Below are positions 52,291 through 60,777 of a stretch of 64,000 nucleotides of DNA, one piece after another. Position numbers and translations under genes: made by a program. The stretch comes from Candidatus Parachristensenella avicola (GTDB lineage: Bacteria > Bacillota > Clostridia > Christensenellales > UMGS416): the NCBI GenBank assembly GCA_904420205.1, contig CAJFUN010000030.1:1-64000 (forward strand). The letters are read 5' to 3'. How positions within the stretch are numbered: the first letter of the stretch is position 1; each line of letters starts with the position of its first letter. The notes below the pieces were generated by a model, which saw only the letters and a list, made by a program, of their open reading frames with translations, was not told where the DNA came from and did no database searches.

Positions 52291-53145
52291 TCAGGCAGCC
52301 CTGGACACCCTGCTCCGGGCTTTGATGAGATAGGTGACAGCGAAAATGCAGCCCAGAATCAGCACGATCATCGGCCCCGCCGATACGTCCCACAAATAGG
52401 AAAGCACCAAACCCAGCAGGCCGGAAAACAGCGAAAAGGCCAACGAAAGCAAGGTATACTGCCGGGCGCTGCGGGCTACGTTTCGCGCCGAGGCCGCCGG
52501 CAGGATCAGCAACGCGTTAATCATTAGGATGCCCACCCACTGGATGGAAAGCATCACCACCACTGCCACAGCGACGATAAAGGCCATCTCCACCCACTTC
52601 ACCCGGGCGCCCCGGCTGGCGGCCAGGGAGGGATTTACACTGGTCAGCAGCAATGGATTAAACAGCACGATCCACAGCACAAGGACAGCCGCCAGCGTCA
52701 GCGCCAGCAATCCCAGGTCAGCCGGAGTAATGGCGAGGATATCGCCCACCAGGTAGGAAGAATACCGGGCAAAGCCCCCGCCCCGCGATAGGATTACTAG
52801 GCCCAAGGCCATCGCCAGCGAGGAAAAAACCGAAATCACCGTATCGGTCGAGCTGGAGCCGGCCGCCTTGACGCGGCTGATGACCACCGCCATAAGGATA
52901 CCAAAGGCCACCATGCAGATCAGCTGGTTTTCCATGCCCAGCAGCACGCCGATGGCAATACCCGTCAGGGCCGAATGCCCCAGGGCATCGGAAAAGTAGG
53001 CCATGCGGTTGTTCACGGCCATGGTGCCCAGCAGGCCCAGGAGGGGGGCGATCAGCAATAGCGCCAGCAAAGCGTTCTTCATAAAGGTAAAGCGGAACAT
53101 ATCAAAGGGCAGAAGCGTATCTAAAATTGCGTAAATGACGTTCAT
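52291..53145 (-). CDS. Zinc/manganese ABC transporter permease
   Basis: 284 residues with about eight or nine membrane helices, of the ZnuB/AdcB family. SDALGHSALTGIAIGVLLG near 33-51 and SYLVGDILAITPADL near 130-144 are characteristic. Start overlaps the ATPase stop by four bases. Forms an importer with the next two listed genes. Confidence 0.9.
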   Translation of the reverse strand: MNVIYAILDTLLPFDMFRFTFMKNALLALLLIAPLLGLLGTMAVNNRMAYFSDALGHSALTGIAIGVLLGMENQLICMVAFGILMAVVISRVKAAGSSSTDTVISVFSSLAMALGLVILSRGGGFARYSSYLVGDILAITPADLGLLALTLAAVLVLWIVLFNPLLLTSVNPSLAASRGARVKWVEMAFIVAVAVVVMLSIQWVGILMINALLILPAASARNVARSARQYTLLSLAFSLFSGLLGLVLSYLWDVSAGPMIVLILGCIFAVTYLIKARSRVSRAA

Positions 53146-53870
53146 GCTTGCGCCCCCTCAAAAACCGACCGGTAGGCCGGATGATTGAAAACCTCGTCCG
53201 CAGGGCCTAACGCCAGCAGCCTGCGGCGAATCAGCGCCACCTGGTCGGCATAACGCCTCACCATCGCCATGTCGTGAGTCACCAGCAATATGGTCAGATG
53301 ATGGGCCTGGCGGAGCTCGTCCAGCCGCTGATAGAACATGTCCAGCCCGCGAATATCCACCCCCGAAACCGGCTCGTCCAGGATCAGAAGGTCCGGCATC
53401 GGATCCAGCGCCAGCGCCAGCAGCACCCGCTGCAGCTCCCCTCCGGAGAGTTCCCCCAGCTTCCTTCCGCCCAGCTCGCCCACGTCCATTTGGTTGAGCA
53501 GCGCCTGCACCTGGCGCGCGGCAGAGGCCGGCCGAGCCAGCCATACCGGCGTGCGGGTACGGGCCGCCAGCAAAAAGTCGGTCACCGTCATGGGGATACT
53601 GCGGTCAAAGTCCAACTGCTGGGGCACATAGCCGATCCGTGGCCGCCGCATAGGCTTACCCTCGTGATCCAGATAGCTTAACCGTCCCTGGTAAGGGATC
53701 TCGCCCAACAGCGCCCGGATAAGCGTAGTTTTTCCTGCGCCGTTGCTGCCGATCAGCGCAGTCAGCTGGCCGCAGCACAGCGACAGCGATACGTCCTCCA
53801 CCAAGGTTTCCCGCCCCCGGCGCACGGTAAAGTGCTCCAACTGTACATGGCTTAAACTGCATCGGATCAT
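53142..53870 (-). CDS. Zinc/manganese ABC transporter ATP-binding protein
   Basis: 242 residues of the ZnuC/AdcC family. Start ATG at 53870 overlaps the binding-protein stop (ATGA); a TTG further up is rejected. Walker A IGSNGAGKTT near 38, signature LSGGELQR near 139, Walker B LLILDEPVSGVD near 159, and the switch His in LLVTHDM. Powers the metal importer. Confidence 0.92.
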   Translation of the reverse strand: MIRCSLSHVQLEHFTVRRGRETLVEDVSLSLCCGQLTALIGSNGAGKTTLIRALLGEIPYQGRLSYLDHEGKPMRRPRIGYVPQQLDFDRSIPMTVTDFLLAARTRTPVWLARPASAARQVQALLNQMDVGELGGRKLGELSGGELQRVLLALALDPMPDLLILDEPVSGVDIRGLDMFYQRLDELRQAHHLTILLVTHDMAMVRRYADQVALIRRRLLALGPADEVFNHPAYRSVFEGAQA

Positions 53871-54751
53871 TGGAGCGCCTCGCAAATGGCCTGGGCGTTA
53901 GCCAGCTGAATCCGCTCATAGGCCGCCGCGTCTAGATCGCCGGTGGTCATGGGATCCAACGTGACCAGCTGGGCCCCCGTTTCCTCGGCCACGGCCTCCG
54001 GCGCCGAACCGGCAGTATCGGGTTCAATAAATACCGTATCGATTCCTTCCTGCTCCATGAGATCGCAAATCCTTCCGATCTCCGCCGCTGAAGGATCGGT
54101 CTCCTCGTCCTGCTGAATGACCGCCGCTACTTCCAGGTCAAATGCCTGGGCCAGATAGGCAAAAGCGTTATGGCTCGTCACCATGCTTTGCCCTTTCACC
54201 GGTTCCAGTGTCTCCGCCATCTTTTCCTTCACCTCTTCCAGGCGCTGGCAGTATGCTTGGGCATTGGCCTCAAAGGCCGCCGCCTGCTGGGGCAGCGCTT
54301 CCTTCAGCGCAGCGGCGATGGCCTGGGTCTGTGCCATGGCATTGTCCACATCCAGCCACACATGAGGATTCACACTGTGATCCGGGCCATCTTCTTCGAT
54401 GAGCGCCAGCTCCGCGCTGGTATCCACCACCTTAAGCTGGGTAAAGGACGAGGTTATGTTCTCCAGAAAATGTTCCATCTCGGCGCCGTTGATTACAAGC
54501 ACATCGGCCCCCTCCAGCGTCTTCATATCCTGGGGCAGCAGCTGATAGTGATGCAGGCATCCGGTGTCCGGCGGCGCCAGCAGCGAAAGCTCCACTCCTT
54601 CCACGCCCTGGATTACATTGGCCGCCATGACCCATACCGGATAGAAGGATGCCACTACAGTCAGCTGCTCCCCGCCTGCCTCCGGTATGCCGGCGCATCC
54701 CGTTAAGAAAAGCGCTGCCGCCAGCAGCAGCGCAAGAATTTTCCCACCCAT
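53867..54751 (-). CDS. Zinc/manganese ABC transporter substrate-binding lipoprotein
   Basis: 294 residues, start at 54751 after AGAGGTGC. Signal peptide with lipobox LTGC, so it is anchored outside. Metal ligands fit the cluster A-I type: His in CLHHYQLLPQD, His in SVNPHVWLDVDN, His in VTSHNAFAYLAQ and Asp/Glu in FIEPDTAGSAPE. The short acidic/His loop of true ZnuA is missing or small, so zinc and manganese cannot be separated. First gene of the operon, under the operator and promoter listed next. Confidence 0.9.
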   Translation of the reverse strand: MGGKILALLLAAALFLTGCAGIPEAGGEQLTVVASFYPVWVMAANVIQGVEGVELSLLAPPDTGCLHHYQLLPQDMKTLEGADVLVINGAEMEHFLENITSSFTQLKVVDTSAELALIEEDGPDHSVNPHVWLDVDNAMAQTQAIAAALKEALPQQAAAFEANAQAYCQRLEEVKEKMAETLEPVKGQSMVTSHNAFAYLAQAFDLEVAAVIQQDEETDPSAAEIGRICDLMEQEGIDTVFIEPDTAGSAPEAVAEETGAQLVTLDPMTTGDLDAAAYERIQLANAQAICEALQ

Positions 54752-54762
54752 TCCAGCACCTC

Positions 54763-54785
54763 TTATTGCAAAATACTTGCAATAA
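54763..54785. promoter_or_regulatory. Palindromic operator of the metal transporter operon
   Basis: A perfect 9-bp inverted repeat (TTATTGCAA, centre AATAC, TTGCAATAA), 23 bases in all, 11 bases upstream of the binding-protein start. It covers the -10 edge and likely start of transcription. Size and symmetry suit a Fur-family repressor such as Zur, or another metal sensor; the sequence differs from the Bacillus Zur box. Confidence 0.75.
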
Positions 54786-54813
54786 GAATACAATTTTATC
54801 CGCAGCCTGTCAA
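54785..54813 (-). promoter_or_regulatory. Promoter of the metal transporter operon
   Basis: On the minus strand TTGACA (54808-54813), 17 bases, TATTCT (54785-54790). It overlaps the operator by one base, an ideal place for repression. Confidence 0.7.
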
Positions 54814-54821
54814 GGGATTCG

Positions 54822-54851
54822 TTGTATCCTCTTTAAGGCCCGTGCTATAAT
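54822..54851 (+). promoter_or_regulatory. Promoter of the dipeptidase-exporter-U32 run
   Basis: TTGTAT (54822-54827), 18 bases, TATAAT (54846-54851), 31 bases before the dipeptidase ATG. It is back to back with the metal promoter. Confidence 0.6.
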
Positions 54852-54882
54852 GCTAAAGAGTATGATACAAGGAGAATGGGGT

Positions 54883-55782
54883 ATGTTTACCGCCGATGCA
54901 CACTGCGATACGCTGCTGCGCTTGGAAAGCGGCCGTCCGCCCGGGCCAGTGTCCCTGGACACCCTTCGCAGGGGCGGCGTAGGCCTGCAGGTGTTCGCCC
55001 TTTTTCATGGAGGGCGTCCACCGCTTTCCGGCGCGATCCAGCGGGCGTTGCGGCAGCTGGCGCTGCTGCCCGAGCTGGGCGTGCCCCTGCTGGACGGGCC
55101 TTTGCCGGAGCATCCTCCTCAGAACCCGTCCGCGGTATTATCCATCGAGGGTTCAGAGATTCTGGAGGGATCCTTGGAAGCCTTAGCCCGCTTCCGCCGG
55201 CTGGGCGTGCGGATGATGAATCTCACCTGGAACCATCCCAATGCCGCCGGTGTACCTGCGCTAGCCGGACGCGGGCCCTTGACTGCCTTTGGCTGCCGCT
55301 TGGTGGAGGCCATGAATCAAGAGGGCGTGCTCTGCGACGTGTCCCACCTCAATGAAGATGGCTTCTGGATGGTGCTGGAGCGCTCCCGGCTGCCGGTTGT
55401 AGCCAGCCATAGCTGTGCCCGGGCCTGCTGCGACCACCCCCGGAACCTAACCGACCGCCAAATCAAGGGGCTCATAGAGGCTGGAGGCTTTATGGGGATC
55501 AATTTCTGCCCCGCTTTTTTGCGCGAGGACGGGGAGGCGAGCCTTTCCGACGTCTGCAACCATATCGACCATGTCGCGCAGTTAGGTGGGATTGGCATTC
55601 TGGGATTGGGCAGCGATTTTGACGGCATTGACCGCGTCCCCCAGGGGATTGAGGACGCCAGTTGCTTTCCAGCGCTGTATGAGCGCTTATCCCGCATGGG
55701 CTATCGCCCGGCGGACATTGCCGCTATTGCCGGCGGAAATTTATATCGAACCCTTCAAAGTGGGCAGGAGGAACGAACTTGA
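54883..55782 (+). CDS. M19 family membrane dipeptidase-like protein
   Basis: 299 residues of the zinc renal dipeptidase family. Start MFTADAHCDTLLRLE follows AAGGAG; a nearby upstream Met is possible. Metal ligands: HCD at 7-9, Glu in LSIEGSEIL near 85-93, His in CDVSHLNEDGFW near 149 and ASHSCARACCDHPRN near 170; GLGSDFDGIDRVP near 244 carries the C-terminal Asp. No signal peptide despite the family name. May cut D/L dipeptides, for example from the cell wall. Confidence 0.9.
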   Translation: MFTADAHCDTLLRLESGRPPGPVSLDTLRRGGVGLQVFALFHGGRPPLSGAIQRALRQLALLPELGVPLLDGPLPEHPPQNPSAVLSIEGSEILEGSLEALARFRRLGVRMMNLTWNHPNAAGVPALAGRGPLTAFGCRLVEAMNQEGVLCDVSHLNEDGFWMVLERSRLPVVASHSCARACCDHPRNLTDRQIKGLIEAGGFMGINFCPAFLREDGEASLSDVCNHIDHVAQLGGIGILGLGSDFDGIDRVPQGIEDASCFPALYERLSRMGYRPADIAAIAGGNLYRTLQSGQEERT

Positions 55783-56549
55783 TCACGGACATTGCCCAAG
55801 CGCTGCGCCTGGCAGAAACTGCCGGCCGCGTAATGCTGGAAAACGGGGCTGAAACCTACCGGGCCGAGGAGACGGTCATCCATGTCTGCCGCTCAATGGG
55901 CCTTCCGGATGTTCAGGTGCTGGTGATTCCTACCGGCATCTTTTTAACCTTGCGGGATCAGGGCGGCCAGCGGCACACCTCTGTGGTCCGCGTCAACCGC
56001 CGCAGTATCAATCTCGACAGCATCCATCAGGCTAACGCCATCGCCCGCCGCGTGGGCGAATTATCGGTGCAGGACGCCATCGACCAGCTGGAAGCGCTTC
56101 ATACCCGCCCCCAGTATCCCGACTGGTTCAACACCCTTTCCGCCGCCCTTTGCTCCGGATTCTTTGCGCTGGTTTTTGGCGGCGGCGCGCTGGAGTTTGT
56201 CATTGCGGCCGTTGCCGGCCTGCTGGCCGCGCTGCTGGGGCGCTGGGCCGGCCGCTTGGATAACTATCAGGTCATCAACAGTCTCTTGGGCGGTATTGTC
56301 ATTGCGGTGGTCGCCTTGACCGGTATTCGGCTTGCTGGCGGCGGCAATTTGGATGCCGTGATTGCTGGCGCGGTGCTGCCTTTGCTGCCGGGCCTGGCCA
56401 TGACCGTCGCTATCCGCGATACCATGCGCGGCGATCTTGTTTCCGGTGTGACCCGCATTGCCGAGGCGCTGTTGGTAGCTGCCTGTGTGGCGGTAGGCGT
56501 TGGCGCGGTATTAGGCCTGTGGCTGAAGATCGGAGGCACACTGGTATGA
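55779..56549 (+). CDS. ThrE-family amino acid exporter, large part
   Basis: 256 residues. The soluble N-terminal half (GAETYRAEETVIHVCRSMG near 24-42) and five hydrophobic helices from about 115 match the first half of ThrE-type threonine/serine exporters, like E. coli YjjP. Starts at TTG, overlapping the dipeptidase stop by four bases, with an AGGAGG site. The missing second half is the next gene, so the two form one transporter. It may export peptide-derived amino acids from the dipeptidase. Confidence 0.87.
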   Translation: MITDIAQALRLAETAGRVMLENGAETYRAEETVIHVCRSMGLPDVQVLVIPTGIFLTLRDQGGQRHTSVVRVNRRSINLDSIHQANAIARRVGELSVQDAIDQLEALHTRPQYPDWFNTLSAALCSGFFALVFGGGALEFVIAAVAGLLAALLGRWAGRLDNYQVINSLLGGIVIAVVALTGIRLAGGGNLDAVIAGAVLPLLPGLAMTVAIRDTMRGDLVSGVTRIAEALLVAACVAVGVGAVLGLWLKIGGTLV

Positions 56550-56989
56550 CGCTGGGCAATTATATCAACATATTTCTCGCTTCCGTAGCGGCTACCTTCT
56601 TCTTTTCCATCCTATTTCGCTCGCCCCGCCGCGCCCTGCCCATCTCCTCGGTGCTGGGCGGCGTGGCTTATGTCGTCTACCTGTTTATCAATCAATGCAC
56701 CGGTTGGCCGCTGCTGGGCTATTTTATCGGCACGCTAGTGGTCGCCGTGGCCAGCGAGATCGCTGCGCGGCTGATGAAAATGCCGGCTACCACCTTCATC
56801 ATTTCATCGGTAATTGTCCTGGTGCCCGGCTTCGGCCTATACCGCACCATGCTGCACCTGGTGCAAGGGGCCTACGATATGGCAGCTCAGGAGGGCACCC
56901 AGACGATATTGGCCATTGGCGCCATGGCGCTGGCTATCGCCCTGGGTTCGTCGGTCTTTCGGCTGAAACCCACCCGGCGGGATTCGTAA
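56546..56989 (+). CDS. ThrE-family amino acid exporter, small part (DUF3815)
   Basis: 147 residues with about four or five helices. It matches the second half of ThrE/YjjB: FRSPRRALPISSVLGGVAY near 24-42 and PATTFIISSVIVLVPG near 79-94. ATG at 56546 overlaps the previous stop by four bases. Works with the preceding protein in the membrane. Confidence 0.87.
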   Translation: MTLGNYINIFLASVAATFFFSILFRSPRRALPISSVLGGVAYVVYLFINQCTGWPLLGYFIGTLVVAVASEIAARLMKMPATTFIISSVIVLVPGFGLYRTMLHLVQGAYDMAAQEGTQTILAIGAMALAIALGSSVFRLKPTRRDS

Positions 56990-57114
56990 TTTGTACCTGT
57001 TTTTGTCCAACTATCGCCGGATTCGCCATGGAAAACGCGGAACGGATGCTGCAAAATGGGGAATTGGAAGAGGGATTATATGAATTTAGATCATCAATCG
57101 GAAGGAAGCCGGCC

Positions 57115-59484
57115 ATGATGGAACTATTAAGCCCGGCCGGCAGCTTTGAGGCCCTGCAGGCCGCCGTATGCGCCGGCGCGGATGCCGTATACCTGGGCGC
57201 TACCGCATTCAGCGCCCGGGCCAGCGCCGCCAATTTTGATGAAGCGGCCATGCCCCGGGCTATTTCGTACGCCCATTTGGCCGGCGTCAAGGTGTTGGTC
57301 ACCGTAAATACGCTGATTTTTCCCCGGGAGATGGACGATGCCATAGCACTAGCTCTGCGCTTACGGGATGCGGGAGCGGATGGGTTGATCGTTCAGGATT
57401 TGGGATTGGCCCAAGTGCTGCGCAGTCTCTTAGGTCCGGACGTGCCGCTGCATGCTTCCACCCAAGCGACGGTGCACAATCTGCCCGGCGTGCTGGAAAT
57501 GGCACGCCGGGGTTTTCGCCGCGTAGTCCTGGCCAGGGAGCTTTCCCTCGAGGATCTAGCCCCGCTATGCCGGGAAAGCCCGGTGGAGTTGGAGGTCTTC
57601 GCCCATGGCGCATTGTGCGTCAGCTGCTCCGGCGCCTGCCTGATGAGTTCCATGATCGGCGGGCGTAGCGGCAACCGCGGACGCTGCGCTCAGCCTTGCC
57701 GCCTTCCCTATCGCCTCCTCTGCGGAGGTGAAGAAGCGGCGCAGGGCGCGCTGCTCTCCCCGCGGGATCTGATGACCTTGCCCTTTTTGGGTGAACTGCG
57801 CCGGTTGGGTGTCGCCAGCCTAAAGATCGAAGGCCGGCTTAAACGGCCCGAATACGTCACACTGACCACCCGCGCTTACCGCCGGGCGTTGGATGCGCTG
57901 GAAGAGCTGGGGCATTACGAACCCACGCCCGATTGTCTGGACGCGCTTATGCGCATCTTCAACCGAGGCGGTTTCAGCCGCGGATATTTCTACGGTGTCC
58001 AGGATGCCGAACTGATCCATGCTGAACAAAGTGGACATACCGGGGTTGAGATCGGCCGCGTTACGGATGCTGCCGCAGGGCTGGTCGAGGCGAAAGAATC
58101 CCTACGCCCAGGGGATGGGCTGCAGCTGCGCCCCAGCGGCGAAGGGATCGCCTACGCAGGCCGCCCCCAGGGGCCGGGCCGTGTTCACCTTGCCCTGCCC
58201 CGCGGCATTTCTACCGGCGAGCGGCTTTTTAAAACCACCGATGCCCGCCTGATGGAGGCGGCTCGCTGCGACGGCCAGCTGCCGCGCCGCCCATTGTCCA
58301 TGGAGGCGGAACTCATCCCGGGCTGCCTCCCGCTTCTTACGCTCCGGGCCGACGGCCTTACCGTCACGGTACAGGGCAGCGAGCCGGTCCAGGCCGCCCG
58401 CAGCCGGGCGCTGACCCGGGAGGATGCGGCGCGGCAGCTGGGGAAAACCGATACCTACCCCTGGCAGCTGGCTTCGCTGGCCCTACGGGGCGAGGGCGCG
58501 TTTATGCCCGTCTCCGCCCTCAACGCGCTGCGCCGCCAGGGACTGGAGGCCTTGGCCCAGGCGCTGCTTGAGGCGCGCCGCCCTATGTGGAGCCGCAATG
58601 CCTCGCCCGTGAAGCCAGGCAGACCGGCAGACGCCTTTATCGCCTCCTCCCATCCTGCCCTGATGGCCCGCGTACTTACGGCAGATCAGGCGGAAGCCGC
58701 GCTAGCTGCCGGTGCCGACGGCGTTTACCTGTCGCCTGAGGACTGGACTGCACTGCCATCGCCCGAGTCCCTTGCAGCGCTTCGGCGCTATGGCAAGCCG
58801 CTTTGGCTTCAGCTGCCGCTCTGGCTGACCGATCGGAGCCTGGTTGAGGTAAACCGCTGCCTTATCCCGCTGCGTCCTTATCTGGATGGGCTGTTGGCCC
58901 CCAATGTGGGGACTGCCTGCTATTTTCTCCAACAGGGCTATCACGTAGCCGGGGATGCGCCTATGAACGCAGCTAACGCGGCCGCTGTGCGCTCGCTCCT
59001 TGATCTGGGTCTTACGCGGATCACCCTGTCCCCGGAGCTCACTTGCGCGCAAGCGCGGGAGGCGGCTCAGTCGGAGGCGGCTCGCTGCGAGGGGCTGATT
59101 CACGGCCCAGTGGCCCTCATGCATCTTGTGCATTGTCCGCTTCGGGCAGCCCGGGGACTGCCTGGAACCGGCGAGGGCTGCCGCGCCTGCGGCGAGGCCT
59201 CCCTTGGCCTGCGCGACCGAAAGGGCCTTGTCTTTCCGCTCCGCCACACCCGGCTGTCTCGCTGCCAGATGACGCTCTATAACGCGCTGCCCCTGGACAC
59301 CAGCGCGGCGCTGGATCGTTTGCCTGCTTTGGGGACTTGGCGTCTTACTTTTCTGGATGAACCGGCGGCTCATGTGAGGGAAACGGTCTCCTTATACCGC
59401 CGCCTCCGCGATGGAGAGATCACCGCACCGCCCCCGTCCGACCACCCCCATACCACGGGCCACTGGTTCCGGGGGGTAGAATAG
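57115..59484 (+). CDS. U32 family protein, probable RNA hydroxylation or peptidase
   Basis: 789 residues from ATG at 57115 (MMELLSPAGSFEAL) after GAAGGAAG. The frame stays open upstream to an ATG at 57029 with a weaker site, so an N-terminal addition of 29 residues is possible. U32 core: AGADAVYLGATAFSARA near 22-38, VLVTVNTLIFP near 60, LHASTQATVHN near 119, and a Cys cluster ALCVSCSGAC then GRCAQPCR near 165-195, probably an iron-sulfur site. KIEGRLKRPEYV is near 240. A DUF3656-like second half follows. Relatives RlhA and TrhP hydroxylate rRNA or tRNA, so peptidase activity should not be assumed. Confidence 0.88.
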   Translation: MMELLSPAGSFEALQAAVCAGADAVYLGATAFSARASAANFDEAAMPRAISYAHLAGVKVLVTVNTLIFPREMDDAIALALRLRDAGADGLIVQDLGLAQVLRSLLGPDVPLHASTQATVHNLPGVLEMARRGFRRVVLARELSLEDLAPLCRESPVELEVFAHGALCVSCSGACLMSSMIGGRSGNRGRCAQPCRLPYRLLCGGEEAAQGALLSPRDLMTLPFLGELRRLGVASLKIEGRLKRPEYVTLTTRAYRRALDALEELGHYEPTPDCLDALMRIFNRGGFSRGYFYGVQDAELIHAEQSGHTGVEIGRVTDAAAGLVEAKESLRPGDGLQLRPSGEGIAYAGRPQGPGRVHLALPRGISTGERLFKTTDARLMEAARCDGQLPRRPLSMEAELIPGCLPLLTLRADGLTVTVQGSEPVQAARSRALTREDAARQLGKTDTYPWQLASLALRGEGAFMPVSALNALRRQGLEALAQALLEARRPMWSRNASPVKPGRPADAFIASSHPALMARVLTADQAEAALAAGADGVYLSPEDWTALPSPESLAALRRYGKPLWLQLPLWLTDRSLVEVNRCLIPLRPYLDGLLAPNVGTACYFLQQGYHVAGDAPMNAANAAAVRSLLDLGLTRITLSPELTCAQAREAAQSEAARCEGLIHGPVALMHLVHCPLRAARGLPGTGEGCRACGEASLGLRDRKGLVFPLRHTRLSRCQMTLYNALPLDTSAALDRLPALGTWRLTFLDEPAAHVRETVSLYRRLRDGEITAPPPSDHPHTTGHWFRGVE

Positions 59485-59490
59485 GAGCAT

Positions 59491-60717
59491 ATGATGGATA
59501 CTTCCGCCTTGCAGCCCGCCCGCCTGCGCCGGAGCTTTTCGGCCATGCTCTTTATTTTCCAAGGCACCTTGGCCGCTACCGGTTTCATTGTCGCATATCT
59601 GCAGGGGGAGGGTATGTCCACCACCCAGGTTGGAATCGTTATGTCCTTTTCCAGCGTCGTCATGATGGTTGCGCCCCCGCTGTGGGGCATGCTGGCTGAT
59701 AAGCTGCGATCCATCCGCCGGGTCTTTGTGCTATGCCTGGCGCTGGCCGCCGTATGCTATGGCTTAACGCCGCTGGCCAGCCATCTTTCCGGCGCTTCGG
59801 TCTTGGTCATGAGCGTGATCCTCACGCTGGCCGCTTTCTTCCGCGCGCCTACTGCCTCGCTGATGGATAATTGGATTGTTCATACGGCCCGGCAAATTCC
59901 CGGAGTATCCTATGGACCCATCCGCCTGTGGGGCTCTATCGGCTATGCGCTGATCAGCTATGCGTTGATGTATCTGGTCACATGGCTGTCGCTATCTTCC
60001 TCTTTTTACTTTTATGGGCTTACGGCTCTCGCGGCGATCCTGCTGTGCCGCCGCCTGCCTGACGAGCGGCGCACGTCCAACGCCCAAACGATGACTTTCC
60101 GCCAGCTGAAAGTCGGGCGGATCTTTAAGAGCTACTGGCTCTGTACCTTTCTGATTTTCCTGGTGCTCCGCGGCATATCCCTGTATTGCTCCAACAATTT
60201 TCTGCCTTTCCTCATCGCCGATGTGGGCGGAGACACCGCTGTGCTGGGCGCGATTAACGCCCTGCGCGCTTTTTGCGAGGTGCCGCTTCTGCTCATGAGC
60301 CAGAAGCTGATCCGCCGATTTGGTATGATCCCCCTGATTATTACCTCCTCCATCCTGTATATGGTGGGCGAGCTGGGGTACGCCGCGGTTGAAAGCCTTT
60401 GGCAGATCATGGCTGTGCAGTGCATGGCAGGCGTAGCCTATGGGCTTTTCGTCTCCTGCCAGGTGCAGTATGTCGCCTCCATCGCCCCTGAGGGGCTGGA
60501 AGCAACGGCCCAGACCCTGGCCGCCGCCCTGCCGGCCATGACTGGCATTTTCGGCAACGCGCTGGCCGGATGGATTATGGATACGGTGGGCCTTCGCTCA
60601 TACTATTTCCTCTCGGCGGTTATCCTGCTTTTGTCCAGCCTGCTGCTGATTCTCTCTTTCCCTATCGGAACCCGCCTGATGAAATTAAGAATTCCCGATA
60701 CCCATCTGCACGAATAA
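59491..60717 (+). CDS. MFS transporter
   Basis: 408 residues, twelve hydrophobic helices in two halves with a central basic loop near 185-205. The loop after helix 2 reads GMLADKLRSIRRVF near 72-85, the MFS motif A region. Resembles the LacY/nucleoside-permease type branch (MFS_1_like), with no ligand predictable. It follows the U32 gene by six bases. Confidence 0.83.
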   Translation: MMDTSALQPARLRRSFSAMLFIFQGTLAATGFIVAYLQGEGMSTTQVGIVMSFSSVVMMVAPPLWGMLADKLRSIRRVFVLCLALAAVCYGLTPLASHLSGASVLVMSVILTLAAFFRAPTASLMDNWIVHTARQIPGVSYGPIRLWGSIGYALISYALMYLVTWLSLSSSFYFYGLTALAAILLCRRLPDERRTSNAQTMTFRQLKVGRIFKSYWLCTFLIFLVLRGISLYCSNNFLPFLIADVGGDTAVLGAINALRAFCEVPLLLMSQKLIRRFGMIPLIITSSILYMVGELGYAAVESLWQIMAVQCMAGVAYGLFVSCQVQYVASIAPEGLEATAQTLAAALPAMTGIFGNALAGWIMDTVGLRSYYFLSAVILLLSSLLLILSFPIGTRLMKLRIPDTHLHE

Positions 60718-60723
60718 CGGGAC

Positions 60724-60752
60724 TTATGTTTTGGCCTCCGCTGTGGTACACT
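60724..60752 (+). promoter_or_regulatory. Possible promoter of ldh
   Basis: TTATGT (60724-60729), 17 bases, TACACT (60747-60752), 25 bases before the ldh start. The -35 is weak. Confidence 0.45.
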
Positions 60753-60777
60753 AAAGAAAAAACAGGGGGATTGACCC

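Noticed and set aside
57029..57115. A separate small gene before the U32 gene
   Set aside because: The ATG at 57029 is in the same frame and runs into the U32 protein; it is at most an N-terminal extension.
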